The notes beneath the pieces were generated by a model. It saw nothing but the letters and a program-made list of their open reading frames with translations, was not told the origin of the DNA and made no database searches. From the NCBI GenBank assembly GCA_910585655.1, contig CAJUFW010000044.1:1-20462 (forward strand): a stretch of DNA of 20,462 nt, in the 5' to 3' direction. Positions 1-7,796 of the stretch are shown here, in pieces (the stretch's first letter is position 1; each line of letters begins with the position of its first letter). This DNA is from an uncultured Lachnospiraceae bacterium (GTDB lineage Bacteria > Bacillota_A > Clostridia > Lachnospirales > Lachnospiraceae). The position numbers and the translations under genes are program-made.

Positions 1-75
1 CTAAGCTCTCCTCTGTTTCGACAAAATATTCTATCCTCGTAGTAAAAACAGAAGAACGAGCAGGAAAACAGCGCG

Positions 76-110
76 AAAAAGCGGCAGGACGCTTGATTGC
101 TCCTGCCGCT
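76..110 (-). terminator. Rho-independent terminator after spoIVA
   Basis: A perfect 10-bp inverted repeat (80-89 with 101-110, arm AGCGGCAGGA) encloses an 11-nt loop. On the minus strand it is followed by a run of five T (plus-strand A at 76-80). It lies about 50 bp past the spoIVA stop codon, so it most likely ends that transcript. The remaining bases 1-75 show no gene that I can support. Confidence 0.85.
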
Positions 111-158
111 ATATTTATTCTATCACTGTAGAATTCTGCGCTTTTTCTCTATTTAAGG

Positions 159-1631
159 TTAAATAATAATACAAATAATACCGCCGTTGCTTTCGTTGAT
201 AATTTTTTCCATACTGTTTTGCAGCTTCATCCGGCTTTCCTGTGTCAGCCGATCTACTTTCGTATGTATCCCATCCTCCACCAACTCCAGGATAGATTTT
301 CCAAAAATATTGGTTTCCCAGATTCCTTCCGGGCTGTTTCTGCTTTGCTCCTCAATATAACGAATCAAATCCTGCGCCTGTTCCTCCGAACCGACAATCG
401 GAGCAATTTCCGTAATAATGCTGGCGTTGATTAGATTGACGCTCGGCGCTACCGCCCGTAGCTTGACACCGAATTTATTTCCATGGCGGATAATTTCCGG
501 CGCGTCTAACTCAATCTCTTCTCTGGCAGGCATGACGATACTATACCCTTGTGTATCGACTTCTTTCATCGCTGCCTCTACTTTTTCATACGCTACCCTG
601 TTTTCTACCAGTTCTTTTAACAGACGGATAAACTGGTATTCGTTTCGGATTTCCATTCCGGACAGTTCGCTTAACGTTTGATAGTACAGCTCCGGATACA
701 GCTCCATACGGATTTCCACTACTCCGTTTTCCATATGAATTCCGGAAGTTTTGATTTGCTTGATGTACGGATCTTCCTCTAATTCGATAGGCTCTGTCAT
801 ATCCCGGACAAACCATGTTTTATTTAAAATTTCACCGGCTCTGCGTAGCAAATCTGTCCGAATCGCATGTTCTTCCGGCAGAATATCCACCCATTCCGGA
901 TAAAAAAACTGCAGCTCCGAAACCGGAAATGCCTTTAATATTTCCGTCAGCAGCTTCGTAATATCATCCATCCGCAGTTGTTCGCAGTTCATCGGAAGAA
1001 CCGGTGTTTCATAACGCGCCTGTAAATCGGCTGCCAAATCCTGTGCGGCTGCCGAATACGGCTGCCGGCTGTTTAATAAAATAACAAACGGCTTTCCGGT
1101 CAGCGCCATATCTTCTACTGTCTTTTTTTCTGCCGCTTCATACGCTTCCCGTTCCATTGTGCCAATCGAACCGTCCGTTGTCACCAAAATACCAATCGTC
1201 GAATGCTCCATCACCTTTTTTGTTCCCATTTCCGCCGCTTTGCGAAACGTAACAGGTTCTTCCTGCCAAGGTGTTTTTACCATCCGCTCCTTATCGTTTT
1301 CAATATGCCCGCCTGCCCCGTCTACCAAATAGCCGACCGAATCCACCAGCCGTACTTTTACCTGTACGTCGTCCGCCAAAGAAATTTCTGCCGCTTCCTT
1401 GGGGATAAATTTCGGCTCTACCGTAGTGATAATCGTTCCCTCGCCGGAGAGCGGCAGTTCGTCAATCGCCCGCTCCTTTTGATGGACGTCCGTAATACCA
1501 GGGATAACGCATAAATTCATAAACCGCTTGATAAACGTCGATTTCCCGGTACGCACAGGTCCTAATACACCCAGGTAGACTTCGCCTCCGGTACGGGTCT
1601 GAATGTCCCTATATACCTCGTAATTATCCAT
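159..1631 (-). CDS. spoIVA: Stage IV sporulation protein A (spore coat morphogenetic ATPase)
   Basis: SpoIVA is made in the mother cell, binds the outer forespore membrane and polymerises with ATP hydrolysis to form the basement layer of the spore coat; it is also needed for cortex formation. The 490-residue product matches the family length (about 490). A P-loop GPVRTGKS lies at residues 24-31, followed by a TRAFAC-like nucleotide-binding domain with GTIITT near residue 65. The extreme C-terminus is hydrophobic (GGIICIII), as expected for the membrane-anchoring end of this family. The ATG is preceded by AGGAGGT nine bases upstream. It is the last gene of the cluster, with its own candidate sigma-E promoter (1825-1853) and a terminator after it. 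The long leader contains repeat structures described separately. The family assignment is very secure. Confidence 0.97.
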   Translation of the reverse strand: MDNYEVYRDIQTRTGGEVYLGVLGPVRTGKSTFIKRFMNLCVIPGITDVHQKERAIDELPLSGEGTIITTVEPKFIPKEAAEISLADDVQVKVRLVDSVGYLVDGAGGHIENDKERMVKTPWQEEPVTFRKAAEMGTKKVMEHSTIGILVTTDGSIGTMEREAYEAAEKKTVEDMALTGKPFVILLNSRQPYSAAAQDLAADLQARYETPVLPMNCEQLRMDDITKLLTEILKAFPVSELQFFYPEWVDILPEEHAIRTDLLRRAGEILNKTWFVRDMTEPIELEEDPYIKQIKTSGIHMENGVVEIRMELYPELYYQTLSELSGMEIRNEYQFIRLLKELVENRVAYEKVEAAMKEVDTQGYSIVMPAREEIELDAPEIIRHGNKFGVKLRAVAPSVNLINASIITEIAPIVGSEEQAQDLIRYIEEQSRNSPEGIWETNIFGKSILELVEDGIHTKVDRLTQESRMKLQNSMEKIINESNGGIICIII

Positions 1632-1648
1632 AAAAAAAATACCTCCTA

Positions 1649-1774
1649 TTTGAGTTCCGTAAGTACCCTACCAATTCCCATCTCTAGCAGAGAATGTATG
1701 ACCGCTAAAAAACGCGTTCCTACATTCTCTGGGGCATTGTCCGGGTACTTACTGTTTTTTTGAGTTCCGTAAGT
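1649..1774. repeat. Inverted-repeat element with two direct copies of a 16-nt motif in the spoIVA leader
   Basis: Two identical 16-nt motifs (TTTGAGTTCCGTAAGT on the plus strand) start at 1649 and 1759, 110 bp apart. Between and overlapping them is a nested palindrome: outer arms GTAAGTACCC (1659-1668) and GGGTACTTAC (1743-1752), 10 bp perfect, and inner arms CAGAGAATGTA (1688-1698) and TACATTCTCTG (1721-1731), 11 bp perfect. The first motif touches the spoIVA ribosome binding site. A 13-of-16 variant of the motif occurs twice, 109 bp apart, in front of der. The rest of the 231-bp gap between gpsA and spoIVA holds a candidate promoter. Function is unknown: it could be a leader RNA structure or a small non-autonomous repeat. 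Confidence 0.8.
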
Positions 1775-1824
1775 GTCTTGCCAGTACCCTGGATCTGGAA
1801 GAGTAATCGCATTCCTGTTGTTCA

Positions 1825-1853
1825 TTTATATGCAGAAGGTATTCTTTTTATGA
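1825..1853 (-). promoter_or_regulatory. Candidate sigma-E promoter for spoIVA
   Basis: Read on the minus strand there is TCATAAA (1847-1853), a 14-base spacer, and CATATAAA (1825-1832). Sigma-E promoters are usually described with a -35 near KMATAWW, a 13-15 base spacer and a -10 near CATAYAAT, so the match is good. It begins just after the gpsA stop codon and points at spoIVA, a known sigma-E gene in Bacillus subtilis. It would give a leader of about 185-190 nt. The call rests on pattern and context only. Confidence 0.6.
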
Positions 1854-1862
1854 TTTTGTAGT

Positions 1863-2894
1863 CTATTTCCACTCTAGGTTTTGATTTTCAATTCGTTTGT
1901 CCCGTAGCAGTAATTCGGAAACGGCGTCTTTTGGAGATTTGCCTTGGAAGAGAACTTCGTTGACCTGCTCGACGATCGGCATTTCCACACCGTGCCTTTG
2001 GGCGAGCTTCCAGGCGGCTCTGGCGCAGTGGACGCCTTCTACGACCTGATGAACCTCTTCCATCGCTTCTTTTGGAGTTTTTCCGGTGCCGATTAGATAA
2101 CCGGCATTGTGATTCCGGCTGTGGTGGCTGGTACAGGTGACGATCAGGTCGCCGATGCCAGAAAGACCGGCAAAGGTCTCTAAGCGACCGCCCAAAGCCA
2201 TTCCCAAACGGCTGATTTCATTGATGCCGCGGGTGATAAGAGCCGCCTTGGTATTGTCTCCAAAGCCAAGCCCGTCTGCGATTCCGGCGGCTAAAGCGAT
2301 GACATTTTTTAAAGAGCCGCCCAGTTCAATCCCGATTACGTCCGGACTGGTATACACTCGAAAGAACTCAGACATAAACAAATCCTGAATCAGACAGGCG
2401 GTTTTTCTGGTTTTTGCTCCAGCTACACAGGTAGTAGGCATCAGACGCCCCACTTCCTCGGCATGGCTTGGACCGGAAAGAACCGCAACATCCCCGGCTT
2501 CTCCGTTTTGCGCCAGCAGCTCCGACTCGATTACCTCCGTCAACGTCAGCAGCGTGCTTTCTTCGATCCCCTTTGCTACATTGGCAATCGGAACCTGGCG
2601 ATCTAAAAAAGGAGCCGCCTGCTTCGCGGTATCTCTGACATAAGGAGAGGCTACGGCAAAGACGATAAGCTGTTTGCTTTGGCAGGCTTCTTCTAAGTTT
2701 CCGGTAATCGTAACCTCTTCCGGTAACACGACATCCGCAAGCTTTTTCGGCAAGCCTCTTTCTTTTTGCAGAATCGCTACCTCTTCCGGTATGGCAGACC
2801 ACAATGTCACCAGATGCCCGTTCCTAGCCAGTAAAAGCGATAAAGCTGTTCCCCACGCGCCTGCGCCTAAGACTCCGATTTGATATTCCTTCAT
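1863..2894 (-). CDS. gpsA: NAD(P)-dependent glycerol-3-phosphate dehydrogenase
   Basis: GpsA reduces dihydroxyacetone phosphate to sn-glycerol-3-phosphate in the cytosol, supplying the backbone for phospholipids. The 343-residue product has the N-terminal Rossmann motif GAGAWG (residues 10-15), the AKGIE segment after the cofactor domain, and the C-terminal catalytic region with GGSLKNVIALAAG and GDNTKAALITRG containing the family's conserved lysines. Length is typical. The ATG has a GGAGG eight bases upstream. It follows plsY by 76 bp, and PlsY uses the product of GpsA, so the two genes supply consecutive steps. The TAG stop is almost immediately followed by the candidate spoIVA promoter. 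Nothing looks damaged. Confidence 0.97.
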   Translation of the reverse strand: MKEYQIGVLGAGAWGTALSLLLARNGHLVTLWSAIPEEVAILQKERGLPKKLADVVLPEEVTITGNLEEACQSKQLIVFAVASPYVRDTAKQAAPFLDRQVPIANVAKGIEESTLLTLTEVIESELLAQNGEAGDVAVLSGPSHAEEVGRLMPTTCVAGAKTRKTACLIQDLFMSEFFRVYTSPDVIGIELGGSLKNVIALAAGIADGLGFGDNTKAALITRGINEISRLGMALGGRLETFAGLSGIGDLIVTCTSHHSRNHNAGYLIGTGKTPKEAMEEVHQVVEGVHCARAAWKLAQRHGVEMPIVEQVNEVLFQGKSPKDAVSELLLRDKRIENQNLEWK

Positions 2895-2970
2895 TTGTTT
2901 TCCTCCATGCTGTTCTCTGTTATGCTTTGTTTGCTATCTGATATAGTGTATCTCGTTTCCTGTTTTTTAT

Positions 2971-3627
2971 CTATTTTTCTTTTTTCTGCCCCAGCTTATT
3001 TTCATTTCCCTGCAGCAGCCGGACGATATTTGCCCGGTGACGAACAAATGCCAAAACCGTATAAGCTGCGCCGATGATCACCAATGCCCACTTTCCTGGA
3101 TAACAAAGACCGATGGCGATAGGAACACCGGTTACGGCAATCAAGGAAGCCAGCGATACATAACGGGTCACTGCGGCAACAATCAAAAAAATCGCTAATA
3201 AGACGCCTGCTATCGGCAGATGGAACGCCAGCAGAATACCTCCTGTAGAGGCGATTCCCTTTCCCCCTTTAAAGTGCATCCAAAACGGAAAATTATGCCC
3301 TAAAATGATCGCCAATCCAATCAGCAGGACAAAAAACTCTGTGCTAAACCATCCGCTCTCCGTTCCTGCCAGATCATTAAAAAAATAATATTTTACCAGC
3401 AGCACCGGCAGCAGAGCTTTTAAAATATCGCCTGCAAGGGTAATCAGTCCGCCAGAAAGCCCCGTCGTACGCAACGCGTTTGTAGCGCCCAGGTTTCCGC
3501 TTCCTTCCTTTTGGATATCGACATGCTTTAATCTGCCTACCAAATAGCCTGTCGAAATGCAGCCGCAGAGGTACCCGATAACGATACAAGCGGCACTGTA
3601 TAGAATATTAAGCCCTAATCCTGACAT
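2971..3627 (-). CDS. plsY: Acyl-phosphate:glycerol-3-phosphate acyltransferase PlsY
   Basis: PlsY is an integral membrane enzyme that transfers an acyl group from acyl-phosphate to glycerol-3-phosphate, giving lysophosphatidic acid, the first committed step of phospholipid synthesis. The 218-residue product shows the three family motifs: GSGNLGATN early in the protein, FKGGKGIAST in the middle, and VRHRANIVRLLQGNENK near the end. Several hydrophobic segments (for example ILYSAACIVIGYLCGC and PIAGVLLAIFLIVAAV) fit a multi-pass protein. An upstream ATG would add 23 residues overlapping der, but the start chosen here has AGAGGTGAG just upstream and gives the usual N-terminus. It begins 13 bases after the der stop and precedes gpsA, which makes its substrate. 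Confidence 0.96.
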   Translation of the reverse strand: MSGLGLNILYSAACIVIGYLCGCISTGYLVGRLKHVDIQKEGSGNLGATNALRTTGLSGGLITLAGDILKALLPVLLVKYYFFNDLAGTESGWFSTEFFVLLIGLAIILGHNFPFWMHFKGGKGIASTGGILLAFHLPIAGVLLAIFLIVAAVTRYVSLASLIAVTGVPIAIGLCYPGKWALVIIGAAYTVLAFVRHRANIVRLLQGNENKLGQKKEK

Positions 3628-3640
3628 AATCTCACCTCTA

Positions 3641-4963
3641 TTACTTTTCTTTTCTCTCCCGGATAAAAAAGCGCAGCGGCGTCCCGGAAAATCCAAATGC
3701 TTCCCTTATTTTATTTTCAATATAACGAGTGTAGGAAAAGTGCATCAACTCCTTGTCATTGACAAAAATGACAAAAGTCGGCGGTTTGACAGATACCTGC
3801 GTCATATAAAACAGCTTCAGTCTTCTTCCCTTATCGGACGGCGGCTGCTGCATGGCGACGGCTTCCGTCAGGATTTCGTTTAATACCCCGGTCGCTACCC
3901 GCAGAGCATGATTTTGGATCACGACTTCGATCAATTCAAACAATTTGTTTAAACGCTGTCCTGTTTTGGCAGAAATAAAAATATATTCCGCATACGGCAA
4001 AAAAGAAAGAACTTCCTTGATCCGTTTGGTATGTTCATAAATCGTCTTATCGTTTTTTTCAATCGCATCCCATTTATTGACCGCCACAATCATGCCCTTT
4101 CCACGTTCATGGGCAATTCCGGCAATTTTTGCGTCCTGCTCGGTCACTCCTTCGGTTGCGTCGATAACCAACACAACCACGTCCGCCCGCTCGACTGCCA
4201 TTACCGTCCGGATAATGGAAAATCGTTCCAATTCCTCTTTGACCTTGCTTTTCCGGCGCAGCCCGGCAGTATCGATAAACACATATTCCTTTTCCTGGTA
4301 TGTCACTGCCGTATCAATAGCGTCTCTCGTTGTTCCTGCCACATCTGATACGATCACACGATCCTCTCCTAACAGCTTGTTGATAATCGAGGATTTTCCT
4401 ACGTTTGGCTTTCCTACTACGGCAATCCGCGGACGCTCGTCCTCCTCTTCCTCTCCATTTGTATCCGGGAAAAAGTGGATTACCTCGTCTAACAGGTCGC
4501 CGACTCCTAACTTATTGGCAGAAGAAATCGGATATGGCTCCCCGATTCCCAAATTATAAAATTCATAGACGTCTGGCATCATTCGCTCAAAATTATCTAC
4601 TTTATTGACTACTAAAATGACCGGCTTTCCGGCTTTCCGCAGCATGTCCGCCACTTTAGAATCCGCGTCCACCAAACCCTGTCTGACGTCCGTCAAAAAC
4701 AAAATCACATCTGCCGTTTCAATCGCAATTTCAGCCTGAGCACGCATAAAGGAAAGCATCATATCTTTGCTCTCCGGCTCGATTCCTCCGGTGTCTACTA
4801 TCGTAAAGGGACGATTTAGCCACTCTACATCCGCATAGATCCGATCCCTTGTCACGCCGGGATAGTCCTTGACAATGGATATTTTTTCGCCTGCAAGCAT
4901 ATTAAAAAGCGTGGATTTTCCCACGTTCGGTCTGCCTACAATCGCTACAATTGGTTTACTCAT
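3641..4963 (-). CDS. der: Ribosome assembly GTPase Der (EngA), two tandem G domains
   Basis: Der is an essential GTPase that acts late in assembly of the 50S subunit. The 440-residue product has two complete G domains. The first has GRPNVGKS (residues 10-17), DTGG (57-60) and NKVD (120-123). An acidic linker (EEEEDE, about 171-176) follows, and then the second G domain with GKPNVGKS (184-191), DTAG and NKWD. The C-terminal KH-like domain contains a basic FYMTQVSVKPPTFVIFVND segment typical of the family. The ATG is preceded by AGAGGAGAT. It heads the der-plsY-gpsA run, and its 208-bp upstream gap is filled by two copies of a ~73-bp repeat, so its leader is unusual even though the protein is ordinary. 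Confidence 0.97.
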   Translation of the reverse strand: MSKPIVAIVGRPNVGKSTLFNMLAGEKISIVKDYPGVTRDRIYADVEWLNRPFTIVDTGGIEPESKDMMLSFMRAQAEIAIETADVILFLTDVRQGLVDADSKVADMLRKAGKPVILVVNKVDNFERMMPDVYEFYNLGIGEPYPISSANKLGVGDLLDEVIHFFPDTNGEEEEDERPRIAVVGKPNVGKSSIINKLLGEDRVIVSDVAGTTRDAIDTAVTYQEKEYVFIDTAGLRRKSKVKEELERFSIIRTVMAVERADVVVLVIDATEGVTEQDAKIAGIAHERGKGMIVAVNKWDAIEKNDKTIYEHTKRIKEVLSFLPYAEYIFISAKTGQRLNKLFELIEVVIQNHALRVATGVLNEILTEAVAMQQPPSDKGRRLKLFYMTQVSVKPPTFVIFVNDKELMHFSYTRYIENKIREAFGFSGTPLRFFIRERKEK

Positions 4964-4982
4964 ATTCTAATATCTCCTCTAT

Positions 4983-5055
4983 TTTAAGTTCCGCAACTCC
5001 CCTCCTAGGGTACTCTCCTTAGCTCGCTGCCCCTCCGTAAAAGGCACTACGGTAC
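4983..5055. repeat. Structured direct repeat, copy next to der
   Basis: This 73-bp unit is nearly identical to the unit at 5092-5165. On the minus (mRNA) strand it offers three short hairpins in series: CCGTA with TACGG, CTAAGG with CCCTAG (one mismatch in this copy), and AGTT with AACT around GCGG. Its 3' end on the minus strand (GCGGAACTTAAA) abuts the der ribosome binding site. No matching protein-coding signal was found. Confidence 0.85.
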
Positions 5056-5091
5056 ATTGAGCTGCACCCTATTCGGTTCGTTGCTGACAGA

Positions 5092-5165
5092 TTTAAGTTC
5101 CGCAACTCCCCTCCTAGGGTACATTCCCCTAGCTCGCTGCCCCTCCGTAAAAGGCACTACGGTAC
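5092..5165. repeat. Structured direct repeat, copy next to the DUF512 gene
   Basis: This is the second copy of the unit, starting 109 bp from the first, with one extra base and a few substitutions around the CTAGGG arm. Here the middle hairpin is perfect: CTAGGG, a 7-nt loop, CCCTAG. It lies seven bases past the stop codon of the DUF512 gene on the minus strand. The 36-bp spacer between the copies (5056-5091) is not repeated elsewhere in the window. Confidence 0.85.
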
Positions 5166-5171
5166 CTCCTC

Positions 5172-6506
5172 CTAGAATTCTAATAGGATAGCGCGAAGAA
5201 ATGATTCTCCGTCTGATTTTACAATATGCACTGGGGTTTGTAAAGCTTTTTCCACATCTGCGCAGGTCAAATCATCCAAAAAGACTTCCTCGCCGTCCCG
5301 GAACATGACCTCCGGCAGCAGAAGTGCTTCGCCCAACGGCTTCCCGCGAAGCTGTGCTATGATGTCCTGTGCCGTCAAAAGACCCGCTACTGTAATGGAG
5401 GTGCCGAAAAATTCGTTTTGTATCGGATAAACCGTCACCTGAACACCCGGGAAGCGGTGTGTCACCTGCTCTGTCAGATCTTTGATAAAAGGCGCTGCCA
5501 AAACACCAGTAGCAATAGAGATCTGATGGGAGCGTCCGTCAGGTAAGAATGAGGGCAGTGCTTCTTCTACCTCTTCTACCAGGGAACGTACCATTCCTAC
5601 TCCATTTTCCATCTGCCCATAACCTTCATAATAAGAAGCCGGTGGAATCGGATGTTCTGCCAGCAAATACCATTCGTCACTGGCAAATACAAAACGGGTT
5701 CCATGGGAAGCCAGAAGCCGCTCCTGCCATCCATGGATCTGAATCAGAACCTCCATCGCCTCTTCTTTGGAAAATTGTTCTAAGTCTTCCAGACCCTCTC
5801 GATATTTTGTCAAACCAACTGGTACGACGGACAAACTTTTTAAATGCGGCAAAAAAGCCGACAACTCTGCAATGGTTCGATCTAATTCTGCTCCGTCGTT
5901 ATAACCTTTACAAAGCACCACCTGACTGTTCATTTCGATCCCGGCTGCTGCCAGCTGCTCCATACGCTCCAGCAGATTCCCGGCAAAGCGGTTATGCAGC
6001 ATCTGAACACGTAACTGCGGATTTGTGGTATGAACCGAAAGGTTGATCGGAGAAAGTTTATAGTGGATAATCCGATTGAAATCCTCCTCTGACATATTGG
6101 TCAGCGTGATATAGTTTCCCTGTAAAAAAGAAAGTCGGGCGTCATCATCTTTAAAATAAAGTGTTTCCCTCATTCCCGGCGGCATCTGGTCGATAAAACA
6201 AAACATACATTTGTTACGGCAGGACTGATAGCAGTCCATCAGCCCTTCTTCAAAGCCAATCCCCAGATCCTCGTCATAGTCCTTTTCTATTTCTACTTCC
6301 CACTCTTCGCCGTCCGGCTTTTCAAACAACACCGTCAGCATTTCGTCGTGCAGAAGAAAATGGTAATCCAGAACGTCCTGTATCTCCTGTCCGTTGATAG
6401 AGAGCAGAAGATCGCCCGGTTCCATACCAATCTCTTTTGCAATGCTTTCCGGTTCCACTGTCATAATCCTATGTCGGTGCTTTTGTTCCATGCCTTTCCC
6501 AACCAT
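5172..6506 (-). CDS. DUF512 radical-SAM protein with N-terminal PDZ-like domain
   Basis: This is the clostridial family often found beside der. Residues about 12-60 look like a PDZ domain (PGDLLLSINGQEI). A radical-SAM segment follows with CRNKCMFC (Cys96, Cys100, Cys103), the Cx3Cx2C pattern for a 4Fe-4S cluster; Cys92 lies just before it. SVHTTNPQLRVQML and NSQVVLCKGYND are characteristic of the central domain, and the last ~200 residues are the DUF512 region. At 444 residues the length is normal. The reaction and substrate of the family are not established, so no function is claimed. The first ATG (6506) is used; a second ATG five codons in (6491) has a better placed GGGAAAGG and could be the true start. 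It follows pgeF by 29 bp. Confidence 0.9.
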   Translation of the reverse strand: MVGKGMEQKHRHRIMTVEPESIAKEIGMEPGDLLLSINGQEIQDVLDYHFLLHDEMLTVLFEKPDGEEWEVEIEKDYDEDLGIGFEEGLMDCYQSCRNKCMFCFIDQMPPGMRETLYFKDDDARLSFLQGNYITLTNMSEEDFNRIIHYKLSPINLSVHTTNPQLRVQMLHNRFAGNLLERMEQLAAAGIEMNSQVVLCKGYNDGAELDRTIAELSAFLPHLKSLSVVPVGLTKYREGLEDLEQFSKEEAMEVLIQIHGWQERLLASHGTRFVFASDEWYLLAEHPIPPASYYEGYGQMENGVGMVRSLVEEVEEALPSFLPDGRSHQISIATGVLAAPFIKDLTEQVTHRFPGVQVTVYPIQNEFFGTSITVAGLLTAQDIIAQLRGKPLGEALLLPEVMFRDGEEVFLDDLTCADVEKALQTPVHIVKSDGESFLRAILLEF

Positions 6507-6535
6507 CCTTTTCGCTCTTTGTTGTATTTCTTTGT

Positions 6536-7420
6536 TTATATGGTTTCGTCCTCTTCTGCCAGCGACAAATATCCGCTCAAAAGTCCCCGTTTTCCTCCGG
6601 TTGCCCGGTGGGAATGGAACAGATCAGCATGGCAACACGTACAGAGACCGCTGACAAAAATCTGCTCTGCTGGAACTCCTGCCATCCGTAAAGCTTCTTT
6701 GTTCGCCTGCCACAAATCCAACTGATAATGCCGTTCTCCATGTTCCCCGGACGTTCCAGGAAGTAAAAAAGAGGACACACTTTGAGATGGATAGACCTCT
6801 CTGAACGCATCTGCTACCGTTTCGTCAACTTCATAACAGTCTGCGCAGATAGAAGGACCGATTACCACCCGCAGATCAGATGCAGCCGTTCCATACGCTT
6901 CCTTCATCGTCTGCACGGTTCTTTTCCCGATTTCCAGTACCGTTCCACGCCAGCCGGCATGAGAAAGACCAATCGCCTGTCTGACCGGATCGTAAAAAAA
7001 CAACGGCACACAGTCTGCCGTAAAACAAACCAATGTGATTCCCCGTTCGTTTGTCACGATTCCGTCTACTTGATGTAGTGTAGTCTGTCGGTTTTCGTCG
7101 CATACATGTTCCCGCGATACCGGAAGCACTGTAGCCTCATGTACCTGATCGGTCAGTACCAATGTATCTTCCCGCACTCCGATTGCCTCTGTCATCCGCC
7201 GGAAATTCTCCCGGATCTGTTCTATGGTATCGCCGCATTTTACAGAAAAGCTCATTTCGGCGCACTGCCCTGTGCTGACGCCTCCTAGGCGTGTGGAATA
7301 ACCGTGGCGCAGCTTCTGATATGGTTCAAATGCCGGAAAACTGATATAAGGAACTCCCTGTTTTCCAGGCTGCCATCTGGCTCCTTCCTGTATAGCATCC
7401 CCTTTTTTTCCTTTTAACAT
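6536..7420 (-). CDS. pgeF: PgeF/YlmD (YfiH) family copper/zinc protein, peptidoglycan editing factor / purine nucleoside phosphorylase-like
   Basis: Proteins of this family (YfiH, YlmD, LACC1) were first called polyphenol oxidases; members have since been shown to act on purine nucleosides, and the Escherichia coli member also prevents misincorporation into peptidoglycan precursors. The 294-residue product has the metal-site residues in place: His94 in DQVHEATV, Cys137 in FTADCVPLFF, and His154 in LSHAGWRGT. A later CYEVDE segment and the end CCHADLFHSHRATGGKRG are also typical. Its start overlaps the yraN stop (ATGTTAA), so the two genes are probably translationally coupled. Which activity dominates in this organism cannot be told from sequence. 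Confidence 0.92.
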   Translation of the reverse strand: MLKGKKGDAIQEGARWQPGKQGVPYISFPAFEPYQKLRHGYSTRLGGVSTGQCAEMSFSVKCGDTIEQIRENFRRMTEAIGVREDTLVLTDQVHEATVLPVSREHVCDENRQTTLHQVDGIVTNERGITLVCFTADCVPLFFYDPVRQAIGLSHAGWRGTVLEIGKRTVQTMKEAYGTAASDLRVVIGPSICADCYEVDETVADAFREVYPSQSVSSFLLPGTSGEHGERHYQLDLWQANKEALRMAGVPAEQIFVSGLCTCCHADLFHSHRATGGKRGLLSGYLSLAEEDETI

Positions 7421-7776
7421 CCCGTTACATTCCGGTATAGCCGGATCTCCTCTCCCAAAATACTGACCACATCAAACCGTTTGGCGCAGTCCTCCAAAAT
7501 TGCCTGCTTTCTGCAAAAATATTCGGCAGTTTTTCTCATCCGCCTAAGTTTTACAGCCGAAACCGCTTCGACTGGATAGCCCATCCTGGTATCCGTCCGG
7601 TATTTTACCTCACAAAATACCAGAGTTTCTCCTTCCTGCGCAATCAAATCCAGCTCTCCAAACGGAGAATAAAAATTTCGGCATAAAATCTTATATCCTG
7701 CCTTTGTTAGATATTGCGCTGCCAGGTCTTCTTGTTCCGTCCCGATCGCTCGCTTATTTTTTTCTGTATTTCCCAT
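7414..7776 (-). CDS. YraN family (UPF0102) endonuclease-like protein
   Basis: This 120-residue protein belongs to a widespread family with a restriction-endonuclease-like fold related to archaeal Holliday junction resolvases; its cellular role is not settled. The conserved core is visible: an N-terminal Gly-Glu pair (GTEQEDLAAQYL), then GELDLIA (Glu41, Asp43) and VFCEVKYR (Glu56, Lys58), giving the expected E-x-D and E-x-K metal-site pattern. Length is typical (115-125). The ATG is preceded by AGAGG. It is 20 bases downstream of the FlhB-like gene and overlaps pgeF by seven bases. Its position near rnhB is common in Firmicutes. Confidence 0.92.
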   Translation of the reverse strand: MGNTEKNKRAIGTEQEDLAAQYLTKAGYKILCRNFYSPFGELDLIAQEGETLVFCEVKYRTDTRMGYPVEAVSAVKLRRMRKTAEYFCRKQAILEDCAKRFDVVSILGEEIRLYRNVTGC

Positions 7777-7796
7777 ATATCCTCTTCTGTTCTTTT

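Noticed and set aside
1691..1703. CATACATT on the minus strand inside the spoIVA leader palindrome, resembling a sigma-E -10 box.
   Set aside because: No -35-like sequence occurs at 13-15 bases upstream, and the bases are explained by the palindrome arm.
1659..1761. The spoIVA leader palindrome followed by seven T on the plus strand, resembling a plus-strand terminator.
   Set aside because: There is no plus-strand gene before it to terminate; the stem is nested with a long interior, so it is better described as an inverted-repeat element.
5024..5063. A 12-codon ATG-to-stop reading frame within the der leader repeat on the minus strand (MYRSAFYGGAAS).
   Set aside because: It lacks a ribosome binding site at the right distance, and the second repeat copy does not keep the ATG, so a leader peptide is not supported.
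5549..6046. Plus-strand open frame of 165 codons opposite the DUF512 gene.
   Set aside because: It is antisense to a conserved radical-SAM protein with intact cysteine motif, and its translation has no family features.
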